Assembly (NCBI GenBank): GCA_027475525.1
Contig: JAMWFC010000046.1
Span: 2,542,001 to 2,606,000, forward strand
DNA: 64,000 nucleotides
Direction: 5' to 3'
Origin: Macrolepiota albuminosa
Lineage: Eukaryota > Basidiomycota > Agaricomycetes > Agaricales > Agaricaceae
The position numbers and the translations under genes were made by a program. The notes under the pieces were generated by a model. The model saw nothing but the letters and a program-made list of their open reading frames with translations, had not been told where the DNA came from and made no database searches. Position 1 is the first letter of the stretch. Every line of letters starts with the position of its first letter. This document shows positions 28,017 to 39,559 of the stretch, piece after piece.

Positions 28017-28777
28017 GTTTGATTAATAGAGTTGATAGGACGGTGTGATGATTGAGTGAGGCTGTAAAGCTGGGATTGCTGAAGACAAACCATCAATTCC
28101 CGACGTCCTTTATACCCTTCAATGAACGGCTAAAAGTGGGTCAAAAAGACGACTCCTAACGCCTCACACAAACACATGAAATTCGGTAACCCCACTTGCG
28201 TAAAATAGGAGGGGACAATGGTCTCCTAAAATTTAAAAAGGAGGAATAGTGTGGCGTAATTTGACACTGTTTTCATGTTGTTACACTGTGCGCGCTACTA
28301 TTCCTGGGCATAGAAATGTATTGTTCTATCCAGACTTAATATATATATGATATAGCTAATATTTCACTCACCCTGTCAGTGCCAAAAGTGAACACACCGT
28401 TACCAAAGAAAAATCATATCAAACGACAAAATGAATGTGAATAGACTTGGTTCGAATTTTTGAGAGATTCAGAGTACAAGAATCCAGATTTCCGAGATAT
28501 CAGGAGTCTTTCATTCAGATTCTCAAGGTCTCGACGTTCTTGGTGGATACATGTTTTACAGTCCATTACATTATCGAAGCTATTGACACAATGTGTTGCG
28601 AAAGACTGGTCATTTCCCTCCAATCATAAAACATGTAAACACGGGCTTTAATTTTAACTAGCCATAGTTCGCAAGATTATACTGACATGATAGTAACAAA
28701 AAAAAGCAAGAATCAAATCCATCAGAGTTCAATCATTAACCCGAAAGAACAAATAAATTATCAAAGACTCTATGTGT
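28017..28777. other. GRP inter-gene spacer, type 1
   Basis: GRP K promoter plus type 1 spacer. No gene seen. Confidence 0.5.
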
Positions 28778-29188
28778 TCACCACCACCCACCATACCCAC
28801 CATTCCCACCATTCCCGCCATTGCCACCATTGCCACCACTTCCGCCCCAGTACGAATTCCCACCATTACCCCCGTTCCCACCATTCCCGCCGTTCCCGCC
28901 ATTTCCACCACCACCATAGTACCCCCCGCCATAGTAATAATTGCCACGATTGCCGTAGGAATAATCGTTATCGTAGTCCCAGTAATTGTAACGACCTTTG
29001 TTGTAATAGTTACGGTTACGATACGAGTCGTAATAGCCCCGCTAAAAAATCAAAGGTCAGGTTTGAGAGCTGGAGATGAGTGTTTGTTTACAAACCTGGA
29101 CAAGTTCGGGGTTGGAGGCAGGTGCGGCTGTTGAGGGTGCAGCAGCAGCGAGGATAGCAGCAAGTGCGAAAGCCAAAGTGGACTTCAT
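28778..29188 (-). CDS. Secreted Gly/Asn/Tyr-rich protein, GRP L
   Basis: Exons 29096-29188 and 28778-29041, 118 residues, the shortest. Signal exon MKSTLAFALAAILAAAAPS, intron of the GTTTGTAAAC subtype, acceptor TTAG then CGGGGC so that exon 2 still begins Arg-Gly-Tyr. It ends YGGWW. Upstream DNA equals that of GRP F up to 29354, then continues into unique sequence. Confidence 0.8.
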
Positions 29189-29508
29189 GTTTGATAAATA
29201 GTTGGTGTGATAGAATGAAGCTAATGGCGAATTCTAACGTCAATTCATGGCCTGCTTTATACCTTTTGACAAACGATATAAAGTGGGTCAAAGAGACTCC
29301 TAACGCCCCACATAAATAGGAGATTGTGGCGCAAAACACAACTTTGTCTCGGCTCCACGGAGAAACTGTCATGCTTCCTACGATAAGACCACGCTGCTCA
29401 GGAGAAACCTCGAGGGGGACCGAGTTCCTTGTACTTATGGGGATACATTTTTCCGAAAAGGATGTTTTGTATTGACGAGTTTGTACAACACAAGGGCTAA
29501 CGACTACA
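29189..29508. other. Divergent promoter region GRP L / RIB5
   Basis: Contains the GRP L TATA block and, after the end of the duplicated block at 29354, about 155 bases of unique DNA before the riboflavin synthase start. Confidence 0.5.
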
Positions 29509-30272
29509 ATGTTCACAGGACTGGTTCGTGGGTTGTTTGTCCCGTTTGCGACGGGGTGGAATGTAGCGATCACGATGACGTTTGACAGATCGAGCATCTT
29601 GGGACTGTGGAGAGTGTTGAGAGGGACTCGGGGGGGTGTACGCTGAGGATCGGGGACGCTGGTGCGATCCTGGGGGACTGCCACATCGGGGACTCGATAG
29701 CGGTGAACGGGGCGTGTTTGACGGTGACTGGGTTCGACAAGGAGGACAAGGGGGGTTGGTTCGCTGTGTGGCTTGCGAACGAGACGCTGGAGAGGACGGA
29801 TCTGGGGGATCGGAAGGCGGGGGAACAGGTGAACCTGGAGCGGGCAATGGGGGCGGGTGCGAGGTTTGGGGGACACTTTGTGCAGGTGAGGAGCAGTGAG
29901 CCATTTGTGCGCTGTGGCTGACGAGTGCAGGCGCACGTGGATGGGACGGCGAGGATTGTGTCCAAGGAGCCGGACGGGGAGTCGCTGCGACTGAAGTTTG
30001 AGCCGGCCAAGGGATCTGGGCTGCTGCGGTACGTGGTGGAAAAGGGATACGTGACGATCGATGGGGCGTCGCTGACGGTGACGAGGGTGGACGAGGCGAC
30101 GTTTGAGGTGATGCTGATTCAACACACGCAGACAAAGATCACGCTGGGTCGGAAGGCTGTGGGTGCACGGGTGAACGTGGAGGTGGACATGGTGGGCAAG
30201 TACGTGGAGAAGAGCGTGCAGAGTGTGGTGGAGCAGGCAGTGGACGCGGCACTGGCCCGACGAGGACTGTGA
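29509..30272 (+). CDS. RIB5: Riboflavin synthase alpha chain
   Basis: Catalyses dismutation of two 6,7-dimethyl-8-ribityllumazine molecules to riboflavin, the last step of vitamin B2 synthesis; works as a trimer in the cytosol. Three exons (29509-29523, 29589-29885, 29931-30272) give 217 residues. Exon 1 is only MFTGL; splicing restores the family N-terminus MFTGLIEHLGTV. Both lumazine-binding repeats are visible, with IAVNGACLTVTGF in the first half, GGHFVQAHVDGTARI at the second intron, and VTIDGASLTVTRV in the second half. Length is normal for fungal RIB5. The gene is markedly GC-richer than the GRP block to its left. Confidence 0.93.
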
Positions 30273-30313
30273 CGGGAATGGCCGTGATGATGTAATCTAG
30301 AGTAGCTTGTTAG

Positions 30314-31215
30314 ATGCCTGCACACGTCGTCAGCTTCGTCGAGCAGTCACAGCCGTCGCCGTCCAAGCCAACGCCCGCCAAGCAGCCCGTGTCCATCCCA
30401 ACGCCCCCCGTCCTGCGGCCCCGCGCAAAGATCAACAGCAGTGCCCAGTCACGCACCAAGCCCCGCGTCCCTCCTGTCCGTGCACCGTCTGCCCGTGTCC
30501 CTCCACCCCTTGCACGCGTCCCTCCACCGCCGTCTCCCCGCTATGCCCAGATAGACTCCCCGCCCACCTCCTCTCTTTCCTTTTCCTCTCGCTCCTCCGT
30601 CTCCGCCACCCGCTCCGACGACGACCACCTCCGCCCCTCACTGACAATCACCACTGATCCACCCAGATCCCCCGACCACAAAGCAAACGCCAAGTCAAAC
30701 CGCAAGGTCCCGTCCGCCGCCGCTCTTCCCTCCCCCTCTCTAATCCTCCACAGATCGCAGACCTCGAGATAACAAACCGCTCCCTCCTCGCCATCAACGC
30801 CTCCCTCGAGACCACAAAGCACAAACAAGCAAAGGAAATCAGAGACCTCCGTCGCAAACTCCGCGAATCCCGCCTCATCCTCCCCCCGCCCGCCTTTCGT
30901 GCCGTCAACGACGACGACGATCCTCCTTCCACTGACGAATCAGACGACGACCATCTTCCACACGACGATGCCTTCCTCCGCATCAAGTCCTTGCTCGACA
31001 ATCTGCTCCTGTCCGCCAGAACCGCTCTCCAGTCCCAGCCCCGCGATTTCGTCCAGTCCAGCGGAAAGGTCCTCAGTCCCGACGAACTCCGCTCCTGGTC
31101 CGAGGAAGACGACCCTTTTCATACTCCCGTGCCTGTTATCCACATTGATTCAGAAGACGAGGTCGAGAGGACGTTGGTCAATTCTACACCTACTCCCCCG
31201 CCCATACACATATAG
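30314..31215 (+). CDS. Proline/serine-rich protein with short coiled coil, unknown function
   Basis: Starts 41 bases after RIB5. Exons 30314-30706 and 30754-31215 (intron 47 bases, CTAATC branch box) give 284 residues. Residues 1-130 are disordered and rich in Pro, Ser and Arg. Exon 2 opens with a heptad-like helix (ADLEITNRSLLAINASLE… KEIRDLRRKLRESRL), then an acidic stretch and a tail of Ser/Pro and acidic residues. I do not recognise the family. The coiled coil with flanking disorder suggests a scaffold or cytoskeleton-associated protein, but that is only inference. Confidence 0.7.
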
Positions 31216-31319
31216 ATACCAGCACCAACGACTCATGATACCCTCACTTTGCATCCACATCCTATTTCATTTTATCCCTAGTCCAGCTAGTATGTATATA
31301 CACCAGTGCTTTCTCTCAA

Positions 31320-34300
31320 TCACTCTCCCATCCTCTGTGCACGTTTTGCAAGCTAAAGAATAACACTATCAGCATCCAAACCAACAACTGAAAAAAATCC
31401 ACTCACAGCAGCCGCTAAATCCATCTGTCCAACCCCACCTCCGACCGCAGGTTTTGGCGGTACCGCCCGTGCCGCACCACTCGCACTCGGCTTGGGCGCA
31501 GGCGGTTTACCCCCCACCACGGGTTTCGCAGCGACAGGCGGCGCCTTGGGTTTCCCTCCCACAGGCGGTTTCGGCGGCGCCGCGCCCCCGCTTGGAGCAG
31601 GAGCAGGCGACGGCGTTGGCGTTGTCTTCTTCCAAGGCGTCGACGTCCCATTCGCCGGCCCCATCCCGGGGAACACAGACACCGGCTTCGCGTTCGCATT
31701 AGGCGTCGGCTTTGCACCTGCGGGCGTCGGACGCGCTGCTGGTCGTCGCGGCGGCGGCGGCGGCGCAGGAGCTGCAGCCGCCGGCGGGACAAGCTCAAGG
31801 TAATTGTTTGGTGCCCATCCCTCTACGCCGTTCTTCTTGACAAGCCACCACCCGTTGTCGTCCTTTTCCACGAGCTCGACGATATCGTCCTTGGCGAGCG
31901 ACATCTCCCCTTCTTGGCCCTCGAACGCAAATTTGGCTCGGTACATCGGAACCGCGGGTTTTGATGGAGGCGGCGGCGGCGGCGGCGGCTGCTGCTGCTG
32001 CTGCTGCGGTGGAGGCGGTGGTGGTGGAGGTGGAGGTGGAGGAGGCGCAGCGCCCGCGCGTGCTGGCTGTGCGTGTTGTATCGCCGGTGGCGTAGTTGGT
32101 TTCGCCTTGGCAGCAGGCGGAGCAGCAACTGCAGCGGGGGCCGCAGCAGGAGCGGCACCACCTGGCAGAGGTCGAGGTGCTGGCGTCGGTCTAGATGCAG
32201 CCGCCGGTTTTGGTTTTGGTTTCTTCGAATCTGTTCAGCCGATGCCAACCATCTACAGAGAACACACGTACCTCAGAAGGACCACCCGCTCGCAGTAGCT
32301 TGCCTTGCGTGATCGGCCGAACCACTCCAGGCTTCCTCCTGGCGGGAGGCCGCGAGAGGCTGTTTGGCGGTTCGCCAGAACTCACGCTCACTGTATGACT
32401 CTTGTATACACCGTCCTTTAGTACACTCTCATCCTTGACAAACTTGATCTGCGCTCTTTTTTCTTTTTTCTTTGCATAATCCATTCTATCAGAGTTTCGA
32501 GAACGAATTCGTTGCGTGACAGAATCTGCACTTACGTCGGGCTGATCAGTACCGTGATGCTCGCTTGCGTCAACTGCAACATATGCGTGACGAGTTCAGT
32601 CTTGAAGTGGCAAGTAAACACTGGATCGCCTTCTTCAGCCACAGGTCCGCTCAAGGTCTGCATTTCCGCCGTTAGCGCCGCACAACGCGATTAGAAATAC
32701 TCACCATGAAATCATCCCGAAGGTTTGACAATCCGATGCTCCTAATTGACACCAGGGGTATCTTGCGTTCCAAAGATATCTGCGCAGACCCATCTTTATT
32801 CGTGGCGATAAGTATACAAAACGCCTTGTTGGTCTGACAAAGACTAATCAAAAAACGGTGTGCAGATGGTCAAGTAACACTTACAACAATTATATACCGA
32901 GGACTGAGTTTACTTGACCGCATAAACTGGGAAACCAAGAGCTGTATCCTACCGCTATACGTTACGTGATCCGCTACAGTACAGGTCAGCACAACCAAGT
33001 GAGCGAGACTACCAAGACTTACATCCAATACCACAAGCGCTCGCCAATTCACTCCCCAACGCACTCTTGCCGTTGACATCAAGGTAATCACCCACGAACC
33101 GACGACAACTCAACAGACTGAATCGACGTCTCTCCTTCCGGCCCGCAAGAATCTGGTGTCCGTAATCGCGAATTTGAGCATACGCGATTCCCTCCTTGTT
33201 GTTCTTCCAGAACCGTTGTATACGCCGTGCACACTCGTGTTTATATCGCATATAGTTTCTAAAGGCGCGTTGGATACGACGCGCCATGTTGTGCCAATAC
33301 TGGTCCCGCATTGTCTCCAACGCAAAGAGCTATCAGAGCTGATCAGCACAGCTCTGCTCTCCACACGCACGAGCGATCAAACGTACAGTCTCTGGATTCT
33401 TGATGAATGCCTTTGTCACGCCCATCTGCCATTCATCTCTTGCAATACCACAATCCTTCAAGATCTGTTCGCACCCAGACCTGGAATCGCCTTGCCAGGT
33501 GTAGTCACCTGCATACGATGTCTTGGGCGACAAGAGATAGAAACGCTCCACCATCTTCTCAAACGTATTTCGATACGCGAACCCCGCGCGTCGGACTCGT
33601 ATGTTCTCCTGTAGACCAAGATATTTAATCTGGTGGAGGATAGCCTTGCCGTCATACTCTGACGAGCTACGATTCTGGTTGGGCTTGATAGTACGAATGT
33701 ACGAAGGCTGCGCCTTCATGAGGTTATCAACGAGCGCACTCGCAGAAGCTTTGATTCTGTCTCCAGCGGTAGGTGGGCGCTTCTTACTGTTCGGATCTGG
33801 GCGATCAGGGAACAACGATTGTATGAACTGATTGTCACTGCTAGCAATGAGGTCGAGCAAGTCCTTGATCAGCGAGTCCTTGTTCTTGTCCGTCATTCCT
33901 GCCACGTTGTACATGACATCACCGGCATAGTGCTTCACCAAGAACTGAGTTCCACGGGCTTCAAAGTGGGGGTTGGACGAGAGCATCGATGTTCGTTGAA
34001 TAAAGCTGTTGTCCGCGGCGGTGGGATCAGCGTGCGCAGTTGCACATGCATCATTGAGAGCTGCAAATATTCCAGGTGGTCGCCGTTCCTCTATCAGGTC
34101 ACACACGATCTTGTTATTGAAATATTTGATTGGATTCCATTTGATTTGCTCTCGAACGTACTCTTCCTGTTCAGTTTTCAATGTAAGCTCAATGAAAATC
34201 TGTTGCAGCTTCTCGTTGACGTAGTTGATGCAAAGTTGCTCAAATGAGTTGTCCTGAACGACTGTCAGCAGTAAATCACGCGAACAACACGGCATTACTG

Positions 34301-35922
34301 ACCTCGAAAATTTCAAACCCGTAAATGTCCTGGAGACAGGGACGTCAGGCAACATCGACCAAGTGACTGCAAGCACTGACCAATATACCAATGACTTGGG
34401 CATGAGCAGAACGTGGTTTCATGGAGATATTCACTCTCGAAACAATCCACTCAAACAAGTTGTTGTAGATAGCCTTTGCCAATGCATCTCTTCCGGAAGA
34501 TGCTTGAGATGGGTTAAGAGGTACGTCGTAGACCGAGCCTCGCCTGCCACCACGCTGCGTCTCCATGACTCTCGTAGTAAGGGCTTTCTGTACCAGGGAT
34601 GAATCAACACCCAATAGGTAGGCCACAAAATCAGTGACATCAGTATCGGCGATCATGGAGTTTCCGTCATCTTGTTCTGTAAATTGAACATTTCCAAGCC
34701 AAAGAATAATGGCGAGCATGCGGAATATCTCAGTTTGTTCCTCTTGGCTGAGACCAATGACACCCATAGCTTTCTATGAGAAGATAAGAGGACAACAATG
34801 ACGGCACAGGCAAGAAACCCACAATAGTATCACGATAGTCTTTGACATCGTCAATGTCCGACACTGATAGACAATTACTCGCACTCGTATACGCATAGGA
34901 TTCAGGGCCTTGAAGACCAAACATCTCTATGATCGGTCTATGAGAAGATTGTAACACACGGGCAATAGAACAAAACTGACCTCGTTGTTCGTCCGTCGCT
35001 CCTTTGGTAAATTGATAGAATATGTGGAAATCGCGTTCGTTCTCGATTTGACTAACAACTCTCCCCTTCTCCAGAAGATAATTGGTGATTTGGGCCCCGA
35101 CAGGCTCTCCTTGTGTATTAAACATGATTTCTAAATATTTTCCCTGGACAAATATGAGCACGAGAATTCATCGGTAGGAATCTGGACATACATGTCGACT
35201 AGAATTGTTATTACGGAGCGTCTTGGCGCATCCAAAACTCTCCAATAGGGGATTTGTAGCCAAAACCATGTCCTTAATTTCCTGAATGCTGCTATCTTGT
35301 CCACCAGAGACCTCGGCGATATACTGCATGATTCGCTTTGCGGCTTCCGTCTTCCCAGCACCGGATTCTCCGGAGATGATGACACATTGGTTTTCGTGAT
35401 AGGCATTCATGTTATAATAGGCACTTTCTGCAATGCTAAAGACATGAGGAGGAACCTCAAGACGGTTCTTGCCGCGATACTTTCGTATTACTTCGTCTGT
35501 ATAGATACCAAGGTCTGCATTGCAATAATGGGTTTGAGCCACGATTACGATCAGGTACAGCTAGGTGCACACCTCGGAAGGGATTCACAGATATCAGCAC
35601 CGCACCAATATATGTATATATTTCACCATTGGTCCACCGTTTCTGGAGATTTTCATTGACACTCTCATTGCTGATTGTGGTAAGTAAAGTCATATCAGAT
35701 ACGCCAACTTGCTTCTTTTTGAATCCTTCTTTCCAGTCAGCCTAAAGGAGGAACATATGAGTGTCGCAATGCTATAAGAATGACACACGTACCTTTGCCA
35801 CCTTGCCCTGCCCACCCGACTTCTTTGGCGCAGGCGCTACTTTCTTGCCTGCCTTCTTTGATGGCGCCTAAGGGTGCAGTTGAGTATTGACTGAACAGGA
35901 AGAAAGATAGTAGGCAGACCAT
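31320..35922 (-). CDS. MYO1: Class-I myosin (long-tailed, SH3-bearing)
   Basis: Actin motor for endocytosis and polarised growth. Sixteen exons give 1277 residues: 35920-35922, 35793-35867, 35573-35741, 35192-35514, 34981-35143, 34823-34926, 34381-34773, 34303-34329, 33387-34253, 33023-33329, 32885-32973, 32705-32833, 32536-32657, 32272-32485, 31407-32222, 31320-31352. The first coding exon is just the ATG. The motor has P-loop GESGAGKT, switch II DIYGFE on its own 27-base exon, and an actin loop. Then come two IQ-like motifs ([20 protein letters not shown]), a TH1 lipid-binding domain, a poly-Pro/poly-Gln TH2, an SH3 domain ([13 protein letters not shown]…[20 protein letters not shown]) and a TH2-like tail. 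A last 54-base intron gives the end [10 protein letters not shown]; without it the frame runs into a spurious end. The final acidic DDW tail of ascomycete homologues is absent. Confidence 0.93.
31970..32050. repeat. Trinucleotide repeat in myosin TH2
   Basis: GGC, GCT and GGT/GGA triplet runs encode, on the minus strand, proline runs around six glutamines. Likely length-polymorphic. Confidence 0.85.
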
Positions 35923-36357
35923 GAAGCAAGGTCTGCCAGAATGGAAGAAGGGACCAGTTCACAATGACAGACTTGTATTGACTTGTAGTATATCACAGTC
36001 GCGTCAATCCGAGGCTGACTTTGTTCGGATGTTACCGAAGTAGCTCAGGCCGCACGACGTATGTACCCGTACCTGGTCATATCTTTCAACTTTCTCTCTT
36101 TTCTCGACGGAAAAGAAGGGTTCATTATAGCTCTCGTGTTGACTCCTTAATCGTGTACAAAAAAAGGAAGCTGCACGATATCCAGGTTGTACCCTTTGAG
36201 ACTGCGCCCCTCAACCTCGACTCATCCCACTGCGTCACGACTAAGCGATCATTAGGTTGAGAGTCAGTACTTCATGCGACATAACCGTCACGGGTGTTCC
36301 CGGTGAATCGGTGAATTTTCCTTCACCTGCACACCTCTAAAACATTGAACGTTCACC
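35923..36357. promoter_or_regulatory. Divergent promoter region, myosin-I / RING-ankyrin gene
   Basis: 435 bases between two divergent starts, no ORF of note. No specific motif recognised. Confidence 0.4.
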
Positions 36358-37151
36358 ATGAGCTGGCCAGAACCCCGACCCCCAAATTATTCACCAGAAG
36401 ATGACTGTGCAATTTGTCAAGAGAGACTGGTGATACCAAACACGACCGGAGAAGTTGGTCCGAGGTCAATAGGACGATACTTATGTCTCCGTTCATTATA
36501 CTGACACCTGGTCGCCGACCACCAGTATCATTATCGACGACATCAAGTTACGGTGCAATCACCATTTCCACTGGTCATGGTATGTTATCTTCATAGGCAG
36601 TGCCCGTATACCAACTAGGACGTAGTTTTGAAGAGTACGACCGGGCACAAGAAGGCAACCGTGCAATCTGTCCTATGTGTCGTCAATCAACACTGAACAA
36701 AGACGGCCTCCTTATCGTCGATATTCTCAATGAGGGTGGCTTTTCTGGTGCGGTTGATCTTGGAGATATTTTCGACCGAGATCGCTGGGAAGAGCAACAG
36801 CCTGAAGAGTGGAGAAAGGGCCAAGCACTTTTGAGCCTTTGTCAAATGGGAGACTTGGAGGACGCTGAAGAATTGTTAAAGGAAGACGGTGTTGATCCAA
36901 ATGCTGCTTATGAAGACGGAACGACCGGACTTCATATGGCCGCTCTCAATAATGCTGTGGAATGGGCTTCCTTGCGTCAGTCGAGCATATTTTTCAATCT
37001 TGTACCGCATTTGACAGGTGATTTGATCCTATTATTATCAGTTTTGCGTTATGGCGCGAACAAACAGCTCCAGACGGACGAAGGAAAAACCGCTCTTGAT
37101 TATGCATTGTCGGCGGATGCTCATGCTGTTGCAGAACTTCTTCGCACTTAG
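36358..37151 (+). CDS. RING-H2 finger plus ankyrin protein, probable E3 ubiquitin ligase
   Basis: Four exons (36358-36429, 36473-36579, 36626-36975, 37042-37151) give 212 residues. The RING is built across three exons: DDCAICQERL, then LRCNHHFHWSCFEEY, then AICPMCR, giving a Cys-x2-Cys, Cys-x-His-x2-His-x2-Cys, Cys-x2-Cys pattern. The C-terminal part has ankyrin repeats: GDLEDAEELLKEDGVDPNAA, then TTGLHMAALNNAVEWASLLL joined exactly at an intron, then GKTALDYALSADAHAVAELL. The last two introns were placed by restoring the RING and the ankyrin spacing. Substrates unknown. Confidence 0.8.
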
Positions 37152-37380
37152 AAACTGGCAGGTCACGGTTAATGTCAACTTCAGGGACTTGCAAAATAGA
37201 AAATAAAATAAAAACATTGGTTGACGGTGTCGCAGCCCCTCCAATCCATAATTATCCAGTATCGTACCGGTAATTACTTATTTTGAAACAGATTTTATGT
37301 TGCGTCGGAGCAAACCTGAGATTTCAGGTTGCAAGGCAACACTTTGACAACCATGACAAAATATCCTACAGTCGTTCCTA

Positions 37381-39438
37381 CTAGGATTTATTACTACTCA
37401 GTACCTGCAATGCCTCTACAGCTGGACGTAGTACACCCGCGTCTACCTTTCCGCCTTGAGATTTCACGAAATTTATGAGGGCATGTTGTAATCTTGCTTC
37501 TTCTGCCTCTTTAATGAGCTTTTTGAGTAAAACCTTGTCCGTGACGCCTAAAAAAATGCTTTTGGTAATGATGATCGCGCGATGGACAAGACCAGGGTGA
37601 GTTTCGACGTCTACACCTTCCTCATCTGGATCATCTCGGTTGGCAACCGAGGGATCGATGAGCTGTGCCAAAATGGGGAATACGCGGTGCTTATCCGACT
37701 GTAGAGAAATTATGGCAGCACAGGTACTTGGCGCAGATACCAGAGTTGCTACTGCACCTGACGCAGCTAGTCTCGTCGGCAAATCATCAACATCCGACAG
37801 AGCAAACATTATCTGGAGCTTGGATTTGGTAGCACTTGGATTGTTCTCTCCACCGTATCTCTCGAACACCTCATCTGATCCTGCGATGAGGTTGCAAATC
37901 AACTCCATCGCTGCCCTGCGAACGAGGGTATGATCTTCTAGTAATAGAAGTTCAACCTTCTGCAATAGACCACCGGATTTAGCGATACGTGTGGCAGTTT
38001 CTGTTCCTTGGGATGAGAGATTCGTTAGTGCCATCATTGATTCGAACCGTTGCAGAAGGGTCGATGAGGAGTCTTGGAGCATGGCTGAGAATGGCCGTAT
38101 AGCGTCATACATCGCCCCCTCGTTCGGACCAAAGACTTGCATGGGAGAACAGGTTATAGCAAGTTTCGCTAAAGCCTGTATTGCATCGAGAGTCGTGGCA
38201 TCCAAAGCTTGCGGTGGCGTAGAGCTCGATGACTGTTTGGAGGGAAGCATACTCTGCTTAATGATATTTAATAACACCTTCGCGCCTCCACTTTGTAAAA
38301 CTTTGCCACGGGTGCCTTGTTCCTCTACGATGCTGAGCAATGTTTTCGCAGTTAATTCTCGTACTCCAGCAGTATCCGATCGAATTACAGAGGCAAAAAT
38401 GTCCAAAACTCCGACGTCGACCGCACGTCGAATTCTGGCTCTGACATGGTCATCGTCATCAAGGACAGATGAAAATGACAATTCTGTCTTGGCTTTAGAG
38501 GTGCTTGCCATCTTCCGAAGTTTTTCCATTTGGATTTGCTCTTCAGTAAGTCGTGGGCGATACCTGCACAAGTTGGACGCAATCAACAAAACTCCAAAAC
38601 CCAGAGTCGTCGGGGTGTCAATTGCCTTGCGACGGGGGACGAGTGAGAAAAGCTGTTTTAGCAATACTGTGTCCTGTGATAGCTTCTCCTTTATCACAGG
38701 GTCAACGCTGAGATATGCCAATCCTTCGATGGCATCTGACAGTGAAGCTTTGTCACCTCCTATGATGACTGATTTCATAAAAGCAGCCAAATCTTCGTCC
38801 TTCCGACTCCCTGCTCTCGTCTGTCCATCTCCCACTACACCTTCAACAGCTTCTGCATTGTCGAAGGCGCTTCCTTTAGATAGTTTGATGAGAGCAGTGG
38901 TCGCGGCAGTACGTGTATTTGTATCTGTAGAATTTTGCGAAGCGAAGTCCAGCCATTTTTCGGCTTGAGGGGAAAGAACGCCACGACATGGTCTATGCCC
39001 AATAGCTTGTGAGAAAAGTTGGGCAACGCTGCGAGCTACGTATTCTGAAGGGGCCAAGTCAAGACTAGCCATGATTGACTCTAACACCCCATCTTGTTGG
39101 AAGATGGAGGCGGCGGATTTCCAGTCGACCTGGAATAAGGCCGTCAAGAACGACACACCAGCAAGAAGTTCATTCTCATCGGGGTCTGCAAGTCGAGTAG
39201 TTATCGGAAGGCCAAAAGCTCGAACCAAAACTTCCGTATTGTGATCTACATCTGTTTTTTGGTTTGAGGACGAGTTCCTGACACCCTGGCAGAAGGCAGC
39301 TAGAGTGAGAAAAGCTTTGGATCGTCCGTCAATCGAGCTGGTTGGGAGAAATGCAGTGATAAGGTATGTCAGTTCATCGGGTAGGGCACCAGAGCTACTC
39401 AATGCTGGAACTTTCATGATATCTTCCGGTTTTGCCAT
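37381..39438 (-). CDS. UCS-domain myosin chaperone (She4/Cro1/Rng3/UNC-45 type)
   Basis: Single-exon 685-residue protein made of armadillo-like helical repeats throughout, with the UCS features of a long superhelix and the segment LVRRAAMELICNLIAGSD… near residue 515. It lacks the N-terminal TPR domain of animal UNC-45, as in fungi. Its role in the family is folding and stabilising myosin motor heads. It lies one gene away from myosin-I (about 1.5 kb from the myosin promoter), on the same strand. Divergent with TRM6 across 121 bases. Confidence 0.85.
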   Translation of the reverse strand: MAKPEDIMKVPALSSSGALPDELTYLITAFLPTSSIDGRSKAFLTLAAFCQGVRNSSSNQKTDVDHNTEVLVRAFGLPITTRLADPDENELLAGVSFLTALFQVDWKSAASIFQQDGVLESIMASLDLAPSEYVARSVAQLFSQAIGHRPCRGVLSPQAEKWLDFASQNSTDTNTRTAATTALIKLSKGSAFDNAEAVEGVVGDGQTRAGSRKDEDLAAFMKSVIIGGDKASLSDAIEGLAYLSVDPVIKEKLSQDTVLLKQLFSLVPRRKAIDTPTTLGFGVLLIASNLCRYRPRLTEEQIQMEKLRKMASTSKAKTELSFSSVLDDDDHVRARIRRAVDVGVLDIFASVIRSDTAGVRELTAKTLLSIVEEQGTRGKVLQSGGAKVLLNIIKQSMLPSKQSSSSTPPQALDATTLDAIQALAKLAITCSPMQVFGPNEGAMYDAIRPFSAMLQDSSSTLLQRFESMMALTNLSSQGTETATRIAKSGGLLQKVELLLLEDHTLVRRAAMELICNLIAGSDEVFERYGGENNPSATKSKLQIMFALSDVDDLPTRLAASGAVATLVSAPSTCAAIISLQSDKHRVFPILAQLIDPSVANRDDPDEEGVDVETHPGLVHRAIIITKSIFLGVTDKVLLKKLIKEAEEARLQHALINFVKSQGGKVDAGVLRPAVEALQVLSSNKS

Positions 39439-39559
39439 GGCTCAATCGAAAGTTAGTAACGTGATAGTAATCCGATATTTACTTTTTTTTGCCTTCCTTC
39501 GATCGTAGATCTGCTTCTGACGATTTCCTTGTTTGACACTTTCGACTTGTATACATCAC
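39439..39559. promoter_or_regulatory. Shared short divergent promoter, UCS chaperone / TRM6
   Basis: Only 121 bases separate the two starts. No motif recognised. Confidence 0.35.

Noticed and set aside
31353..31406. Myosin end read straight through as [17 protein letters not shown]
   Set aside because: This is a 54-base intron with GTGAGT donor and TTTAG acceptor; splicing gives the family-like end [10 protein letters not shown].
31415..32312. Arg/Cys/Gly-rich ORFs opposite the myosin tail
   Set aside because: Antisense shadows of poly-Pro/poly-Gln coding sequence with triplet repeats.
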